DNA from: Hansfordia pulvinata
Taxonomy: Eukaryota > Ascomycota > Sordariomycetes > Xylariales
NCBI GenBank assembly: GCA_006538405.1
Contig: BJKQ01000002.1
Location: 2,790,001-2,854,000, forward strand
DNA length: 64,000 nucleotides
Reading direction: 5' to 3'
This document shows positions 1 through 10,343 of this stretch, piece after piece; the stretch's first letter is position 1; each line of letters opens with the position of its first letter. The notes under the pieces were generated by a model. It was given only the letters and a program-made list of their open reading frames with translations, was not told the DNA's origin and made no database searches. A program made the translations under genes and the position numbers.

Positions 1-952
1 GGTAGTTGTCAGGTCCAGGACCGCATCAACTGGGCCGTCTCGACCGATATCGTTCCATAGTGTCAGCAATCTGAAAACCCATAAAGCCACTCGTGCGCTC
101 TGAGATGTGAAGAAGGAGAGACGCATCGCACCAGCACCAAACCTAGGACTTGAAGCGAGGAATGGAAGCAAGGCCTGAAAGGTGCCCTTATGGGGCCGTT
201 GTCGCCGAGTCACCGTCGCACGCATATCTTGAGCCCAGGCTGACTCTGCTCAGCGTGTGCTCTGTTGCAGCCAGCGAACAGCAGCCGCTTCAGTCCTGGA
301 TCTTGAGAAGCATGACTGGATGTTGAATCGGCGAGGGCCCCCGGACAAGATTCCTTGAGGTGGAGAGATGAGAACCGCTGGGTGGGCTACACAAGGCGAC
401 GGACTATGTATTTCCCACTCGTGGTGAATCTCTTTCACGACTGGCGGCTCTGTACTCGAACTTGAGCACTGTGGTTGGCACCAGGCCGCCCGATTGTGTG
501 ACGTACACAGCCACAGCCGGCGCTTTCGGATATATTAAAAATAGGGCGCAGCTATACTCGTGCACCCATGAAGTTCTCTGAGTGTTGGTCTCCGGAGTAA
601 AGCCAGGCTTAGCAATATGATTTCTTGACTTGCCACGGCGGGAAAGATGACAGACCGAAAGATGAGAGAGAGAAAGGCGCAGCACTGGAGGCACTCACGG
701 CTCCGACTCGGTCAGACCCTTTGCGCGTCGAGGGGCGCTCCGTTCAAAATTCTGCCGGACGAACCAGGCTATATTGGGTAGCACCGCATATTGGCCTTGT
801 CATTTATTTACATCAATACACTACCTAATACTTATATGAGTAACTTGTTGAAATCTAGCTTCACACGGTTGTTGGACCTTGTTGGAGGCTATGAAGCGCA
901 CGCAAGCTCATCGCGCGGCGATTTCCGGCGGCGTGATTACCTGATTGATTCA
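1..952. other. Left-edge intergenic DNA, no gene recognised
   Basis: Only short open frames on either strand occur here; none has a recognisable domain, convincing codon use or a splice pattern. It lies downstream of the minus-strand orphan that ends at 953 and may include its 3' UTR. A gene truncated by the left edge cannot be excluded, but nothing supports one. Confidence 0.5.
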
Positions 953-1765
953 TCAACCCTGGGAGAAGGCATAGCTGGTGATGAACCCGATGACGAGGAG
1001 GGGAATGGTGACAACAGAGACGACCGTGAAGAAGATAGCCTCGGCAATTTCCATCCTGGGTCTCAGCGTGCTCGCGCTCTTCCCCGGGTCCCCCCGCCGC
1101 AGGCGCATGGTGGTCCCCCTTCTCACCCTTGCCAGGTCCAGGTCCCTCGTCTTCTTGGTAGTAGAAGCACTTTCTTCTCCTCCTCCCCCTTCCAGCGCGT
1201 GCAAGAGGTCCTTGCCCTGCGACGTCTTGGTGAGCTCCCCGAAGCGCGCGAGGTCCGGGTCGCTCTGGGCCATCTTCCCGATGGCGGCGGCCTTGTCGGC
1301 GGTCGGCAGCCCGTCGAGCGGGCCGTGCAGCGCGGCGACGACGAGGAGCATCAGGTGCTTGAGCTGCGTCTTGTACTCGGCCTCGGCGGCCGCCTCGTCG
1401 CCTTTCTTGTTGTCGTTGTTGTTCAAGTAGCTCTGCGCCGACGCAAGCAGCGCCGGCGGGTCGACCTGGCACGCCGACAGCGTCTTGGCCACGCACGCCT
1501 TCTCCTCCTGCGAGGGCGGCTGCTGCGGCTGCTTCCCGGGGCGGTCTTCGCCGTCGCTGCCCGCCGCCTGCAGGTCTGCCCGGCGGAACGGGCAGGCGGC
1601 GCCGCTGTTGAGGAGGCTGGTGCAGGCCTCGGGGATGGCGCCCTTGGCCAGGGGGTTCGCGAAGATCGCCGCGAGGCTGTCCTGCTCGCTGCTGGAGGAA
1701 GCCGCCGGCGCGACGCCGGCGGCGATCGCCAGGGCGCATGTCAGTATGGCCCTTCTGTTGAGCAT
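953..1765 (-). CDS. Hypothetical secreted or membrane-anchored protein
   Basis: Single-exon frame of 270 codons, read from the ATG at 1765. The frame stays open upstream to 1834, but the ATG at 1765 puts an N-terminal signal peptide first (MLNRR, then a hydrophobic ILTCALAIAAGVA core and an Ala/Ser-rich cleavage region). The middle is helical and charged with four cysteines in its first half (near EACTSLL, AACPFR, KACVAK and SACQVD), as in small secreted or cell-wall proteins. The last 35 residues hold a strong hydrophobic segment (AIFFTVVSVVTIPLLVIGFITS), so the product is probably a single-pass membrane protein with a lumenal or extracellular N-terminal domain. I do not recognise the family. 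High third-position GC and the signal peptide argue that it is real; the overlapping plus-strand frame is a shadow. Confidence 0.7.
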   Translation of the reverse strand: MLNRRAILTCALAIAAGVAPAASSSSEQDSLAAIFANPLAKGAIPEACTSLLNSGAACPFRRADLQAAGSDGEDRPGKQPQQPPSQEEKACVAKTLSACQVDPPALLASAQSYLNNNDNKKGDEAAAEAEYKTQLKHLMLLVVAALHGPLDGLPTADKAAAIGKMAQSDPDLARFGELTKTSQGKDLLHALEGGGGEESASTTKKTRDLDLARVRRGTTMRLRRGDPGKSASTLRPRMEIAEAIFFTVVSVVTIPLLVIGFITSYAFSQG

Positions 1766-2940
1766 CTTCTTTTTTTTCTCTTTTCCCACTATGGGCGGCG
1801 CGCCGCAAAAAGAGGTGTTGGCGACTGGGTACAACGTTTGGGACTCGACTCGGTTCCAGGAAATTGATGAGACCGGGTGTGCTTTTTGACTTGGTTGCTG
1901 CGAGCGTGAGAACTGGGAGGTATCTTCTTCGGGGGCGGCGCCCGGCGTTGGTCAGAATTTATCGCACGACTCTCAGCCCTGCCGGGCGCTACGAGTATAA
2001 ACCCGCATCGAAGGGGGCGAGAAAAGTGAGGCTATTAGAGGGAGCGCGCCACATCCCTCAGCAGCGTTCACACCAGATGGTCGGCCAGGTGGCGGTTGAT
2101 CGATTCAGCCGGAAACGTTCGAGTATGCCCGAGTGATGGAGGGCAGTGGCAAACCCCAGCGCGGAACCAAGCGCGCCGTCGAACGCCCGTGGAAAGTCCG
2201 TGGAACACTGTTGTCTTTGGCTGCTGATACGCACGCAGCATAGAGGTTTCTCCATTGTATATAAGCTTCCTCCATCCTTTGCGCCACAACAGGGACGGAA
2301 ACACGACCCCCGGGAGGACGCGACCCCTGGACAAAGACCCGAAAGGGCTGAGAGAGCTGAAAGAGCCGGGAGGCGAATCAAGCTTCTGTTTACGAATACT
2401 CGGCCTTCCCGATCGTCAAGACTCAGGAACCACTTATCTCCACTTGACTTGATGCGCATCTGCCACCAGCACTGAGTATTCGTGATGTGATGCACAAAAA
2501 CCACCTGGAATGAATGGCGCGACGCGGTCGCTTACTCGATGGGCTTCTTCCCCTCGCCTCCGTTGCTTTTAATCTGGACCCGGGTAGTAGATCAATCATA
2601 CCAAGTACCCTTGCGGACACGCGCGCGGGAAATCACCAAAGGAAACTGACACTAGCTTCTCGACTCAGAGTGGCTCGGGCTGACTTCGATTTTTTTTTTT
2701 TTCAAATCCTTTTTATTTTGTTTAGTTCAATTAAATTCCTGGTCTCTCGAAGCGCGGATGGAAACCCCGAGGGGCAGGGCTGAGGCCGGTGGCGTAGGAA
2801 GGGGTCAATTGCGTGCGACTGAAGAGGCGAGCTTCTTGATAACCCATTGTTCTTATTCCCGGTCTTGTCCGTCTCCCCATCCTTCTCATCAGAACCACAC
2901 GGCCAATCCCCAAGAGCGCCTCCTATTGATTCGAGAGCAA
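1766..2940. other. Intergenic region between the secreted orphan and DPM2
   Basis: About 1.2 kb holding the upstream region of the minus-strand orphan and the 3' flank of DPM2. A T-run occurs at 2690-2702. Short open frames on both strands lack coding character. No RNA gene or repeat was recognised. Confidence 0.5.
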
Positions 2941-3431
2941 TCACGCCTTCTTCTTGCCGGCGGCGGCGGCCTTGGCGGCCTTCTTGCGGTTGCTGCGGAT
3001 CATGACGACGCTGAGGAAGGAGCCGACAACGGCCGAGCCGAGCAGGACGAGGATGACGGGGATTCGAATGGCCCAGACGCGCGGGGGAAAGAAGGCGTGC
3101 AGTGGGTGGTCCGAGTCGACAAAGGGCTGGAGGAGCGGGCGGGGCGGGCCATGTCAGTCATTCATGTCTTTTCGGGAGGAGGGGGCATGTATCCAGCGTT
3201 CGTAGGAGTAAGTATAGGTCGGGGAGTCATTGTCTATTATGCTTACCATAGCCAGGGTCCAGATGGAGTAGTAGAGGAAGACGACGGAGGCGGTCGCGAG
3301 CATGACGAGACCGACGAGCGTGCCGAGCTGGAGGGCAGGCGCCGAGGGAGACAGGGTTAGTTAGCATGCTGAGCTTTGGCAGAGTGCTTTGGATTCGGGT
3401 CGGGTCTGAGGCGCGGGGATCTGCTCACCAT
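2941..3431 (-). CDS. DPM2: Dolichol phosphate-mannose biosynthesis regulatory protein (DPM synthase subunit 2)
   Basis: Small ER membrane subunit that stabilises dolichol-phosphate-mannose synthase, the donor pathway for N-glycans, GPI anchors and O-mannosylation. Three coding exons on the minus strand: 3429-3431 (only the ATG), 3247-3327 and 2941-3126, giving 89 residues. Introns are 3328-3428 (donor GTGAGC, acceptor CAG) and 3127-3246 (donor GTAAGC, acceptor CAG). The product reads MLGTLVGLVMLATASVVFLY for helix 1, then WTLAMPFVDSDHPLHAFFPP, then helix 2 (PVILVLLGSAVVGSFLSVVM) and a Lys/Ala-rich tail. The PFVDxDHPL and FFPPRVWAIRIP blocks and the two-TM layout are those of DPM2. The C-terminal KKKA fits a dilysine ER-retrieval signal. 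No single open frame covers the gene because of its splicing. The start-codon-only exon is inferred from the ATG sitting directly on the donor. Confidence 0.93.
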
Positions 3432-4524
3432 GATTGGTTATGTGCTGTTGGGGACTGGGCTAAATAAAGGACGGTGGTTGTGCCGGTGGTGTTGGGAGGG
3501 GCAGCAGTCGCAATGGTCCGGAGCTGGTCGTGGTGGACGAGATGATGACGGCGTGCTCGAGGCGAAATGAGTGTGTGGGTGTAGTCGTGAGTGCGGACGA
3601 ACGATGGTGTAGTGCGTTGAGGTGCAGCAGTGAAAGGGGCAAAGTGAAATGAGGCAGGACGGGAGCGGTGGGTGAAGGCGACGACGACGAGGTGGAAGAC
3701 ACAGAGACACGAGGCGAGATGAGGTTACGCTGTCCCGTCCAGTCCCGTCCGCGTTGCACTGCTGCACAGCCAGCTCGTCGAACGCGGACGAGGTAGGCGG
3801 TACTTTCAACTTGTATGAGGCTAGAGTGGACCACAGAGGTATCTATTGTCTCCAGTCTCTCTGACCGTAGGTTAGGTACTCGTAGCGCCGAGCCGCTGTG
3901 CTACGAGAGACGTGTTCTGGATGCAGGCGCAGACGCGAAAGGGGTCCAAGGATCCTGCACGGGTCGCGTCTGCAGAGGTACGCATCTACATGTACATTAG
4001 CAGGGCGCAACTTACATCAGGCGGCGCGGCGGGACTTGGTCAGGTGTATCGAAGTACTGGGCTAGTCCCCTTCCAGCTGAACCTCACATCAAGAACGAGT
4101 ACTCCCGTCCACACTGAGTTAGGTACCTAACTTACTCGTACGCTACCTAGAGACTTCCGTTCGTACTCGTTCGTACTCGTTCGTACCGGCATGGAAGCTG
4201 CAGGTGCGCCGCCCGCTGCCAGCCTCGCCAAAATTATCTGGACTGGCCTGGGCTGACCTGTCGTCGTTCGTGCTTCAAGCCAAGCAGGCGACCATCCCGT
4301 CGCACCTCATCTCCCCATCTTCCACCCCCTCCGTTGTCGCGATATCCCCATCCGCAACGTCCATCCCACCTCCATTCGCCGCACCCTTCGAGCCGACGAC
4401 GCGACAGTCTTCCTTCAGCAGAGCCATCGCCACCCAGTCCATCTGCATGCGCGCGTGATTCGACCATCACCTCCCGCCTCCTGCGGTGCTCTGCGTCCGT
4501 CATCAACCCCCTTCCGCCCGCGTC
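3432..4524. other. Divergent promoter/leader region of DPM2 and CWC22
   Basis: Shared upstream region of about 1.1 kb. It holds several TACCTA and TACTCG words, a tandem repeat at 4161-4186, and a C/T-rich stretch at about 4290-4510 directly before the CWC22 start, typical of a fungal 5' leader. Frames here show no coding signature. Confidence 0.6.
4161..4186. repeat. 10-bp tandem repeat of TCGTACTCGT
   Basis: About 2.6 copies of TCGTACTCGT lie in the CWC22 upstream region. The unit contains TACTCG, part of the dispersed TACGAGTA/TACTCGTA word found in most intergenic regions of this window. Confidence 0.85.
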
Positions 4525-7143
4525 ATGGCCGCCGTCGATGCACGCCCCCCATCTGTGGGCGAAGACGACCACCGCAGCCCTTCTCCCGGGCCTGCGCCCC
4601 AATCCCCGCGCTCTCCCCCGCCGCCGCGCTCCCCTCGCCGCGCTGACCGCGACCGTCCCCGCGACGCCAATGGCGACAACTACCGCCCCGGCCGCGATCG
4701 CCCCCGGGGCCGCGACCACGACCACGACCGCCGGGGCCGCCGCTCTCCTCCTCCGCGCCCGCGCGACGACCCCCCGCGACAGCGCTCCCCTCCCAAGATG
4801 CCCACCGAAGAGGAGAAGCAGGCTGCCGCAAAGGCCGAGTACCAGAAGCTCCTCACCATGCGCTCCGGCGGTACCTACATCCCTCCGGCCCGCCTCCGCG
4901 CACTCCAGGCTCAGATTACCGACACCTCCAGCAAGGAGTACCAGCGCATGGCATGGGAGGCCTTGAAAAAGTCCATCAACGGTCTCATCAACAAGGTCAA
5001 CACGGCCAACATCAAACACATTGTTCCCGAGCTCTTCAACGAGAACCTGGTACGCGGCCGCGGCCTATTTTGTCGCAGCATCATGAAGGCCCAGGCCGCC
5101 AGTTTGCCCTTCACCCCGATCTACGCAGCCATGGCCGCCATCGTCAACACCAAGCTACCTGGCGTCGGTGAGCTTCTGGCCAAGCGTCTGGTCATTCAAT
5201 TCCGCAAGGGCTTCAGACGCAACGACAAGGCCGTCTGCCTCTCTTCCACCACCTTTCTCGCCCACTTGGTCAACCAGCAAGTCGTCCACGAGATGCTGAC
5301 CGCTCAGATCCTGCTCCTTCTCCTCCAGAAGCCCACCGATGACAGTGTCGAGATTGCGGTCGGCCTCACCAAGGAGGTCGGCCAGCACATGGAGGAAATG
5401 AGCCCGCCTATCACCATGGCCGTTTTCGACCAGTTCCGCAACATCCTCCACGAGGCCGACATTGACAAGCGTGTCCAGTACATGATCGAGGTGCTCTTTC
5501 AGGTCCGCAAGGACAAGTTCAAGGACAACCCCTCCATCAAAGAGGAGCTTGACCTCATCGAGGAGGAGGATCAGATCACACACCGCATTGACCTCGAGGC
5601 CAACCATGAGGTCGAAGACGGGCTGAACATCTTCAAGTTCGACGAAGAGTGGGAGGAGAATAACGAGAGATACAAGAAGCTCAAGGCAGAGATTCTGGGC
5701 GAGGGAAGCGACGACGAAGAGGACGACGAAGATGATGACGAGAGCTCCGAGAGTGAGGACGAAGAGCAGAAGGCCATGGAGATCAAAGACCAGAGCAACA
5801 CCGATCTCGTCAACTTGCGAAGAACCATCTACCTCACCATCCAGAGCAGCATGGACCCCGAAGAGGCCGTCCACAAGCTCATGAAGATCAACCTGCCCGC
5901 TGGCCAAGAACCTGAGCTGCCCTCCATGATTGTCGAGTGCTGCAGCCAGGAGAAGACGTATACCAAGTTCTTTGGTCTGACCGGAGAGCGCTTCGCCAAA
6001 ATCAACCGACTGTGGACCGACCTTTTCGAGCAGAGCTTCCAAAAGTACTACGAGACCATCCACAGATATGAGACAAACAGGCTGCGCAATATTGCCCGCT
6101 TCTTCGGTCACCTATTCGGCTCCGACGCCATTGGATGGCACGCGTTGTCTGTTATCCATCTGAACGAGGAAGAGACGACTTCGGCCAGCCGAATCTTCGT
6201 CAAAATCATGTTCCAAGAGATGAGCGAGGAGCTCGGCATGCCCAAGCTCCAAGCCCGCATGCGCGACAAGGCCGTGGCCCCTCATTTGGAGGGCATATTC
6301 CCCAAGGATAACGCCCGCAACATCCGCTTCTCCATCAACTATTTCACCAGTATCGGCATGGGCGCTCTCACCGAAGACATGAGAGAGTTTCTCGCCAACA
6401 TGCCCAAACCCGCTTTGCCCGCCCCTCCGCCGGCAGACGACTCGGACGGCGAGTCGGTCTCGAGCTACTCGTCCTACACTGGCTCTTCGTACTCGTCCCG
6501 CTCGCGGTCGCGCACACCTCCGCGCAAAGCCGTGGACCGTGGGCGATCAACCTCCAGGTCACCGTCAAGGCGCAGCAGGGGCAGGTCATACTCCTACAGC
6601 AGAAGCCCTTCTGGCTCGCGCTCGCGATCACGCTCTTACACCCCTTCTCGGAGTCGGAGCCCCCCAACGCGCCGTGGCGCTGGCCGGGGCTCATACTCGG
6701 CAAGCCCTCCGCCTCAGCGGGCGGCTGGGGGTAATTCGAACTCCCGTTATGACTCGCGCAGCCCCCCGCCTCGCAGCGGTGGAAGACAGCGTTCCTACAG
6801 CCGGGGCCGCAGCATGTCACGATCTCCCTCTCGCTCCATCTCACCTTCGCGGTCGCGATCGCGCTCAAGGAGCCCGGCGCCGCGCAAAGCGGCGCCCAGG
6901 CAAGACAGCTACTCCCGCAGCCCTTCGCGCGAGCCGGCCCCTCGGCGGGGGCGGCAGCCTACGAGATCCGCGTCGCCTCCCCGCCGCCGGAGAAACACGA
7001 GTTCAGTCAGCAGCGACGCGCCGAGGAAGAGAGCAAGATACAGCGAGAGCCGGTCACCCAGCCCGGCGCCAGTCAAGCGGCGCCGCTACAGCAGCGCGAG
7101 CCGGTCGCGCTCGCCCACACCTGTCAAGGAAGGAAGAAAATAA
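4525..7143 (+). CDS. CWC22: Pre-mRNA-splicing factor CWC22
   Basis: Spliceosome component that acts around the first catalytic step and, in many eukaryotes, recruits eIF4A3. Intronless frame of 872 residues from the ATG at 4525 (context CGTCATGGCC); the frame upstream to 4486 lacks an ATG. An Arg/Pro/Asp-rich N-terminus (residues 1-95) is followed by a MIF4G domain (about 110-335, including YIPPARLRALQAQ, LVRGRGLFCRSIMKAQ and LAHLVNQQVVHEML), an acidic linker (about 390-420), and an MA3 domain (about 425-545, with NLRRTIYLTIQSSMDPEEAV and ARFFGHLFGSDAIGWHAL). A long RS/RSP-rich tail (about 645-870) suggests nuclear-speckle targeting and SR-protein-kinase regulation. Domain order and core motifs match fungal CWC22; the extended RS tail is longer than the yeast form but common in filamentous fungi and animals. 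Confidence 0.96.
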   Translation: MAAVDARPPSVGEDDHRSPSPGPAPQSPRSPPPPRSPRRADRDRPRDANGDNYRPGRDRPRGRDHDHDRRGRRSPPPRPRDDPPRQRSPPKMPTEEEKQAAAKAEYQKLLTMRSGGTYIPPARLRALQAQITDTSSKEYQRMAWEALKKSINGLINKVNTANIKHIVPELFNENLVRGRGLFCRSIMKAQAASLPFTPIYAAMAAIVNTKLPGVGELLAKRLVIQFRKGFRRNDKAVCLSSTTFLAHLVNQQVVHEMLTAQILLLLLQKPTDDSVEIAVGLTKEVGQHMEEMSPPITMAVFDQFRNILHEADIDKRVQYMIEVLFQVRKDKFKDNPSIKEELDLIEEEDQITHRIDLEANHEVEDGLNIFKFDEEWEENNERYKKLKAEILGEGSDDEEDDEDDDESSESEDEEQKAMEIKDQSNTDLVNLRRTIYLTIQSSMDPEEAVHKLMKINLPAGQEPELPSMIVECCSQEKTYTKFFGLTGERFAKINRLWTDLFEQSFQKYYETIHRYETNRLRNIARFFGHLFGSDAIGWHALSVIHLNEEETTSASRIFVKIMFQEMSEELGMPKLQARMRDKAVAPHLEGIFPKDNARNIRFSINYFTSIGMGALTEDMREFLANMPKPALPAPPPADDSDGESVSSYSSYTGSSYSSRSRSRTPPRKAVDRGRSTSRSPSRRSRGRSYSYSRSPSGSRSRSRSYTPSRSRSPPTRRGAGRGSYSASPPPQRAAGGNSNSRYDSRSPPPRSGGRQRSYSRGRSMSRSPSRSISPSRSRSRSRSPAPRKAAPRQDSYSRSPSREPAPRRGRQPTRSASPPRRRRNTSSVSSDAPRKRARYSESRSPSPAPVKRRRYSSASRSRSPTPVKEGRK

Positions 7144-7951
7144 TGTAGAAAAAACGATTCGGTCCTAATTTCATTACTTGGGAAAGGAGGGGGGATGGAC
7201 CCGAGGCTCAGCGGATCTGCAAGATGGAAACGAATTCTGGGCAGCAGTGATTAATCTGACAAGGCGCTCCACATATGCTTTAAGACGAGTCCAAAGGGCA
7301 GAGAAGATTGGAATAGATTTTTACGGGGCGTCAACCCTTCAGCCCACCTCGGCAGCCTCCGCGGCCTTATCTCGCTGCATGTGTCGTGTGAATGTTGTGA
7401 TCTAAGTAACAGAGAAGCTTTGTGGCTTGTCCGGCTCACTCTGGGCCCAAGACCCAACATCGAAGGCTGATCCGGCCGTCAAAGCAGGAAGCCTTCGATA
7501 CGGGCGTTCAGATCGTGACTGCTCCTTGGCGTCAATACGGGCATCCGAGTACTTGGTCACCTCCCCTGTCTGCCAACCTGTCACGGTCCTTGGGCGACTG
7601 GCTCATGCTCGGGGGTCTCGACCCCAACTCTGTAACCTGGAGCCTCGAAGTGCGCCCTTTGCGTGATGCACCGACCGCCATTTTGACGAGGCCTGGATGA
7701 AAGATGCTTCGCCACTTCTGGGACCAAAAGAATTTATTATACCTAAACACGCGCGTGTATAGAAGAGCAGATGGGATCTCAGAATCTGTAAATATTGTAT
7801 TGCGTATGAGCATGTGCTTAGCAGCCTGGCCAATAAGAACAAGGTACGCACACTATCTGCAGACCTGTGACAAGAATCTTTTGCGCCGTTTGGCAAGCAG
7901 GATCTACTCAGGATGTCCAAGAATCATCTCAATTAAGGCAGGAACCTAGCA
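7144..7951. other. Convergent intergenic region CWC22 / membrane protein
   Basis: About 0.8 kb between two 3' ends. It should contain both terminator/poly(A) regions. AT-richer than the flanking genes; nothing else recognised. Confidence 0.55.
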
Positions 7952-9274
7952 TTACTGGTCCTTCTTCCTGGTCTCCGGCTCGGGCTCGTTCTCGAGGACG
8001 GCGGTGTCACGGTCGCGAATGAGAACAACGGCGGCGGCGGTGGTGCCGCCCAGCGCGGTCCAGAGGGCGGCCTTGCCCAGCAGGCTCGGCAGACTGCGGG
8101 GGCCCGGGGCCGTCGCGTAGTTAAGGTAGAGGGCCCATAACAGCAGGGCAGCGCAGCCCAGGTGCAGGTCCCACTGCAAGAAGTTGAGGGAGATTGGCGC
8201 GAGACCACCAGCGCGCAGGGGGAACTCCACAACAGGAGACGACCAGGGCGCGTGGGGCACAAAGGTGGCTGAGAAGGTGACCTGGTCGAGGACACTGGCA
8301 TAAGTCGGGGTAGCCCAGAGGGCCACAAAGTCGCGCAGGAAACCGGGCGCCAGGCTGAGGAGGAGGATGGGCAAGTGAGAAGCGACGCAGATGGTCAGGA
8401 GGAATTCGTAGACAGCGGCAGCGGCCACCGTGTAGGCACGGCCCGGGGTGGTGGCCTTGCCGTCGGCGTCGCGCGGAGCGAGGGTGCCGAGACCGTAGTA
8501 GCAAAGGCGGTGCAGCAGACCCTGGGCGGCGACGGTCAGGAGGGGGAAGAACTGCCACAGGGCGATGACGCCGTAGTGGAAGCTGGCCGAGTGGCCGAAG
8601 AGGGAGGGGCGCAACATGAGCATGGTGGGGGCGATGTAGGTCAGAGTGACGGTGCAGGTCAGCAGAGCCAGGTCCCAGAGGGGGACGAAGAGGGCGCCGC
8701 GGGCGGCGGGCCCGTCGCCGCGCGGGATGGCGGCGGCAGGGCTGGTGAGCAAGTGCAGGGCGAGATAGAGGGGCACGCAGAAGACAAAGGTCAGGTTCTG
8801 CATGGCGGCGCCGAGGGTGCCAACCCAGGAGACCAGGCGGCCGCGACTGGCGACGCGCTTGCTCTCGAGAACCAACAGGGTCCAGGCAGCGCCGAACTGG
8901 GCGAGGCCGTAGATGGCAAAGGCGGTAACGTGGTGGCCAGGGACGCCGTCGATGATGCCGGCGAAGAAGGCGCCGAGGGTCACCAGTTGGCCGTCGACGG
9001 CAGCGATGCCGGTGAAATGGGTGCGGAAGGGGGAGGGCATGCCGGGGATGGAGTCGGTCTGGCCATCTTTGATGGGCTGGACGGCGTCTCCGAAGTTGCT
9101 GCCGGCAATGCCCACGACGGTGGCATAGAAGCCTAGGGCCGAGATGGCAACGAGGACGGGGATGAGGGCGTACTTGGCGGCGGCGGCCTGGGAGGGCAAA
9201 GTCAGCAACGACGCGGGTGGAGTGGAGGGGCAGGGTTCGCTAGGGAGGGGAGAGAGAGCTGTGTCACTGACCAT
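7952..9274 (-). CDS. Multi-pass integral membrane protein, function unknown
   Basis: ATG at 9274, stop at 7952. The product has roughly eight or nine hydrophobic segments, e.g. YALIPVLVAISALGFYATVV near the start, LTFVFCVPLYLALHLL, FHYGVIALWQFFPLLTVAA and, near the end, CAALLLWALYLNYAT. The C-terminus KKDQ fits a dilysine ER-retrieval signal. The first 28 codons after the ATG may be an intron: the ATG abuts GTCAGT, and 9188-9271 ends in TTGCTGAC plus a pyrimidine tract and CAG. Its length (84 nt) is a multiple of three without stops, so reading through is also open. If spliced, the mature N-terminus is MAAAKYALIPV and the protein has 412 residues; unspliced it has 440. A GTCAGT donor is also needed in PRO1 of this window. 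Such proteins occur in ascomycetes as uncharacterised membrane proteins; I assign no enzyme activity. Confidence 0.8.
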   Translation of the reverse strand: MVSDTALSPLPSEPCPSTPPASLLTLPSQAAAAKYALIPVLVAISALGFYATVVGIAGSNFGDAVQPIKDGQTDSIPGMPSPFRTHFTGIAAVDGQLVTLGAFFAGIIDGVPGHHVTAFAIYGLAQFGAAWTLLVLESKRVASRGRLVSWVGTLGAAMQNLTFVFCVPLYLALHLLTSPAAAIPRGDGPAARGALFVPLWDLALLTCTVTLTYIAPTMLMLRPSLFGHSASFHYGVIALWQFFPLLTVAAQGLLHRLCYYGLGTLAPRDADGKATTPGRAYTVAAAAVYEFLLTICVASHLPILLLSLAPGFLRDFVALWATPTYASVLDQVTFSATFVPHAPWSSPVVEFPLRAGGLAPISLNFLQWDLHLGCAALLLWALYLNYATAPGPRSLPSLLGKAALWTALGGTTAAAVVLIRDRDTAVLENEPEPETRKKDQ

Positions 9275-10101
9275 GATGACGGAGGAAAGGCGACGGGCGC
9301 AGCGAGACGATGAAGCCGATTGTAGCTGCAATGTTGCGCGAGACTGATGATCCAATGAGACGTGGGGGAAGAGAGGGAAGGAAGGAAAAAGAAGGCAGGC
9401 GAGCAATCGCGTGGGAAGTTGAGTCGAGCTGAGCTGAGCTCAGCTATAAGCTAATGGAAGCTTGTAGGTAATAATTGTAATTGAGAGCTGACAGAGTCGA
9501 GCTGACAGGAGCACGCCGAGGCAGGCACGGACGGGCGTGACGTGACGTGACAGGGCGGGCAGGCGCGCCCGGGGCCCCGACGATGGGAAGGAAAACGCGA
9601 CGCCGCTCCACCTCCCAACTTCCCGCCTTTCGACCTTTCCACCACCAGCCCAGGCCCGAGATTACTTCCCTTAGATATACATGTACCTACATACCTGCCT
9701 GGGTGTACCTCCCTCCCTCACAAAACAGGCACGGTTTGGTAGGTACCTATCTTTTCTTACAGTAAGACGCTTCAATCTGGACGGATCCATGTAACGCATC
9801 GTCGCCAAGGCACCGTGTCGGGGCCTGTCAGTTAGGTAGGTAGGTAAGGTAAGGCAATATCACCCGCCAAGATTAATGTGAATTGCACCCCTCCATGATG
9901 CATCTGCTAGGTACCTACCTATTAACTGGTAAGTACCTGCCCACCTGCCTTACCTACTTCGTAAAGCCACAGATGCTTTCAATCTCGCGGTCGAGGCGTG
10001 TGCGCAGCGCAGCGCAGCGTCTCTCCGCGGAGCAGCCACTTCACCAACGGCGCCAGCATGATTTACGTACCTACCGTCGAGGGGGTCCAAGTGATCGCTG
10101 A

Positions 10102-10113
10102 ACGAGTACTCGT
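10102..10113. repeat. Perfect 12-bp palindrome ACGAGTACTCGT (copy 1)
   Basis: Perfect inverted repeat in intergenic DNA. The same 12-mer occurs at three other places in the window, where about 0.004 copies are expected by chance. A TACGAGTA half-site lies 60 bp away at 10162-10169. Confidence 0.9.
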
Positions 10114-10317
10114 CAAGTGCCGTGTCCTTGCTCCTTGGCCTGTCAAAGCTAGGTATGTATGTACGAGTAGGCACCTGGCGTGCCCAAGGTGTCCCAGGTG
10201 TAGGGGAAAGGAAAGGGTTGCAAGACTTGCACAGTCATCATGAGGGAAGGCCACCTACGAGGGACCGGCCGCCGTGTGCCCCGTGTGGGGGAGCCTTTCC
10301 TGGTCTCCAAGCCCGCG

Positions 10318-10343
10318 GCGTCGGCGTCGGCGTCGGCGTCGGC
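10318..10343. repeat. GGCGTC hexanucleotide microsatellite
   Basis: About four copies of GGCGTC in intergenic DNA downstream of DUS1. Simple repeat with no known role. Confidence 0.85.

Noticed and set aside
791..1867. 358-codon plus-strand open frame over the secreted orphan
   Set aside because: It is antisense to a frame with signal peptide and membrane helix; its own product is Arg/Leu/Gly-rich low complexity typical of a GC-rich shadow.
5155..6111. 318-codon minus-strand frame inside CWC22
   Set aside because: Antisense shadow of the MIF4G/MA3 region; Leu/Val/Asp-rich composition is that of a reversed GC-rich gene.
8375..9136. 253-codon plus-strand frame over the membrane-protein gene
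   Set aside because: Gly/Glu/Ala-rich antisense shadow of a gene with clear membrane helices.
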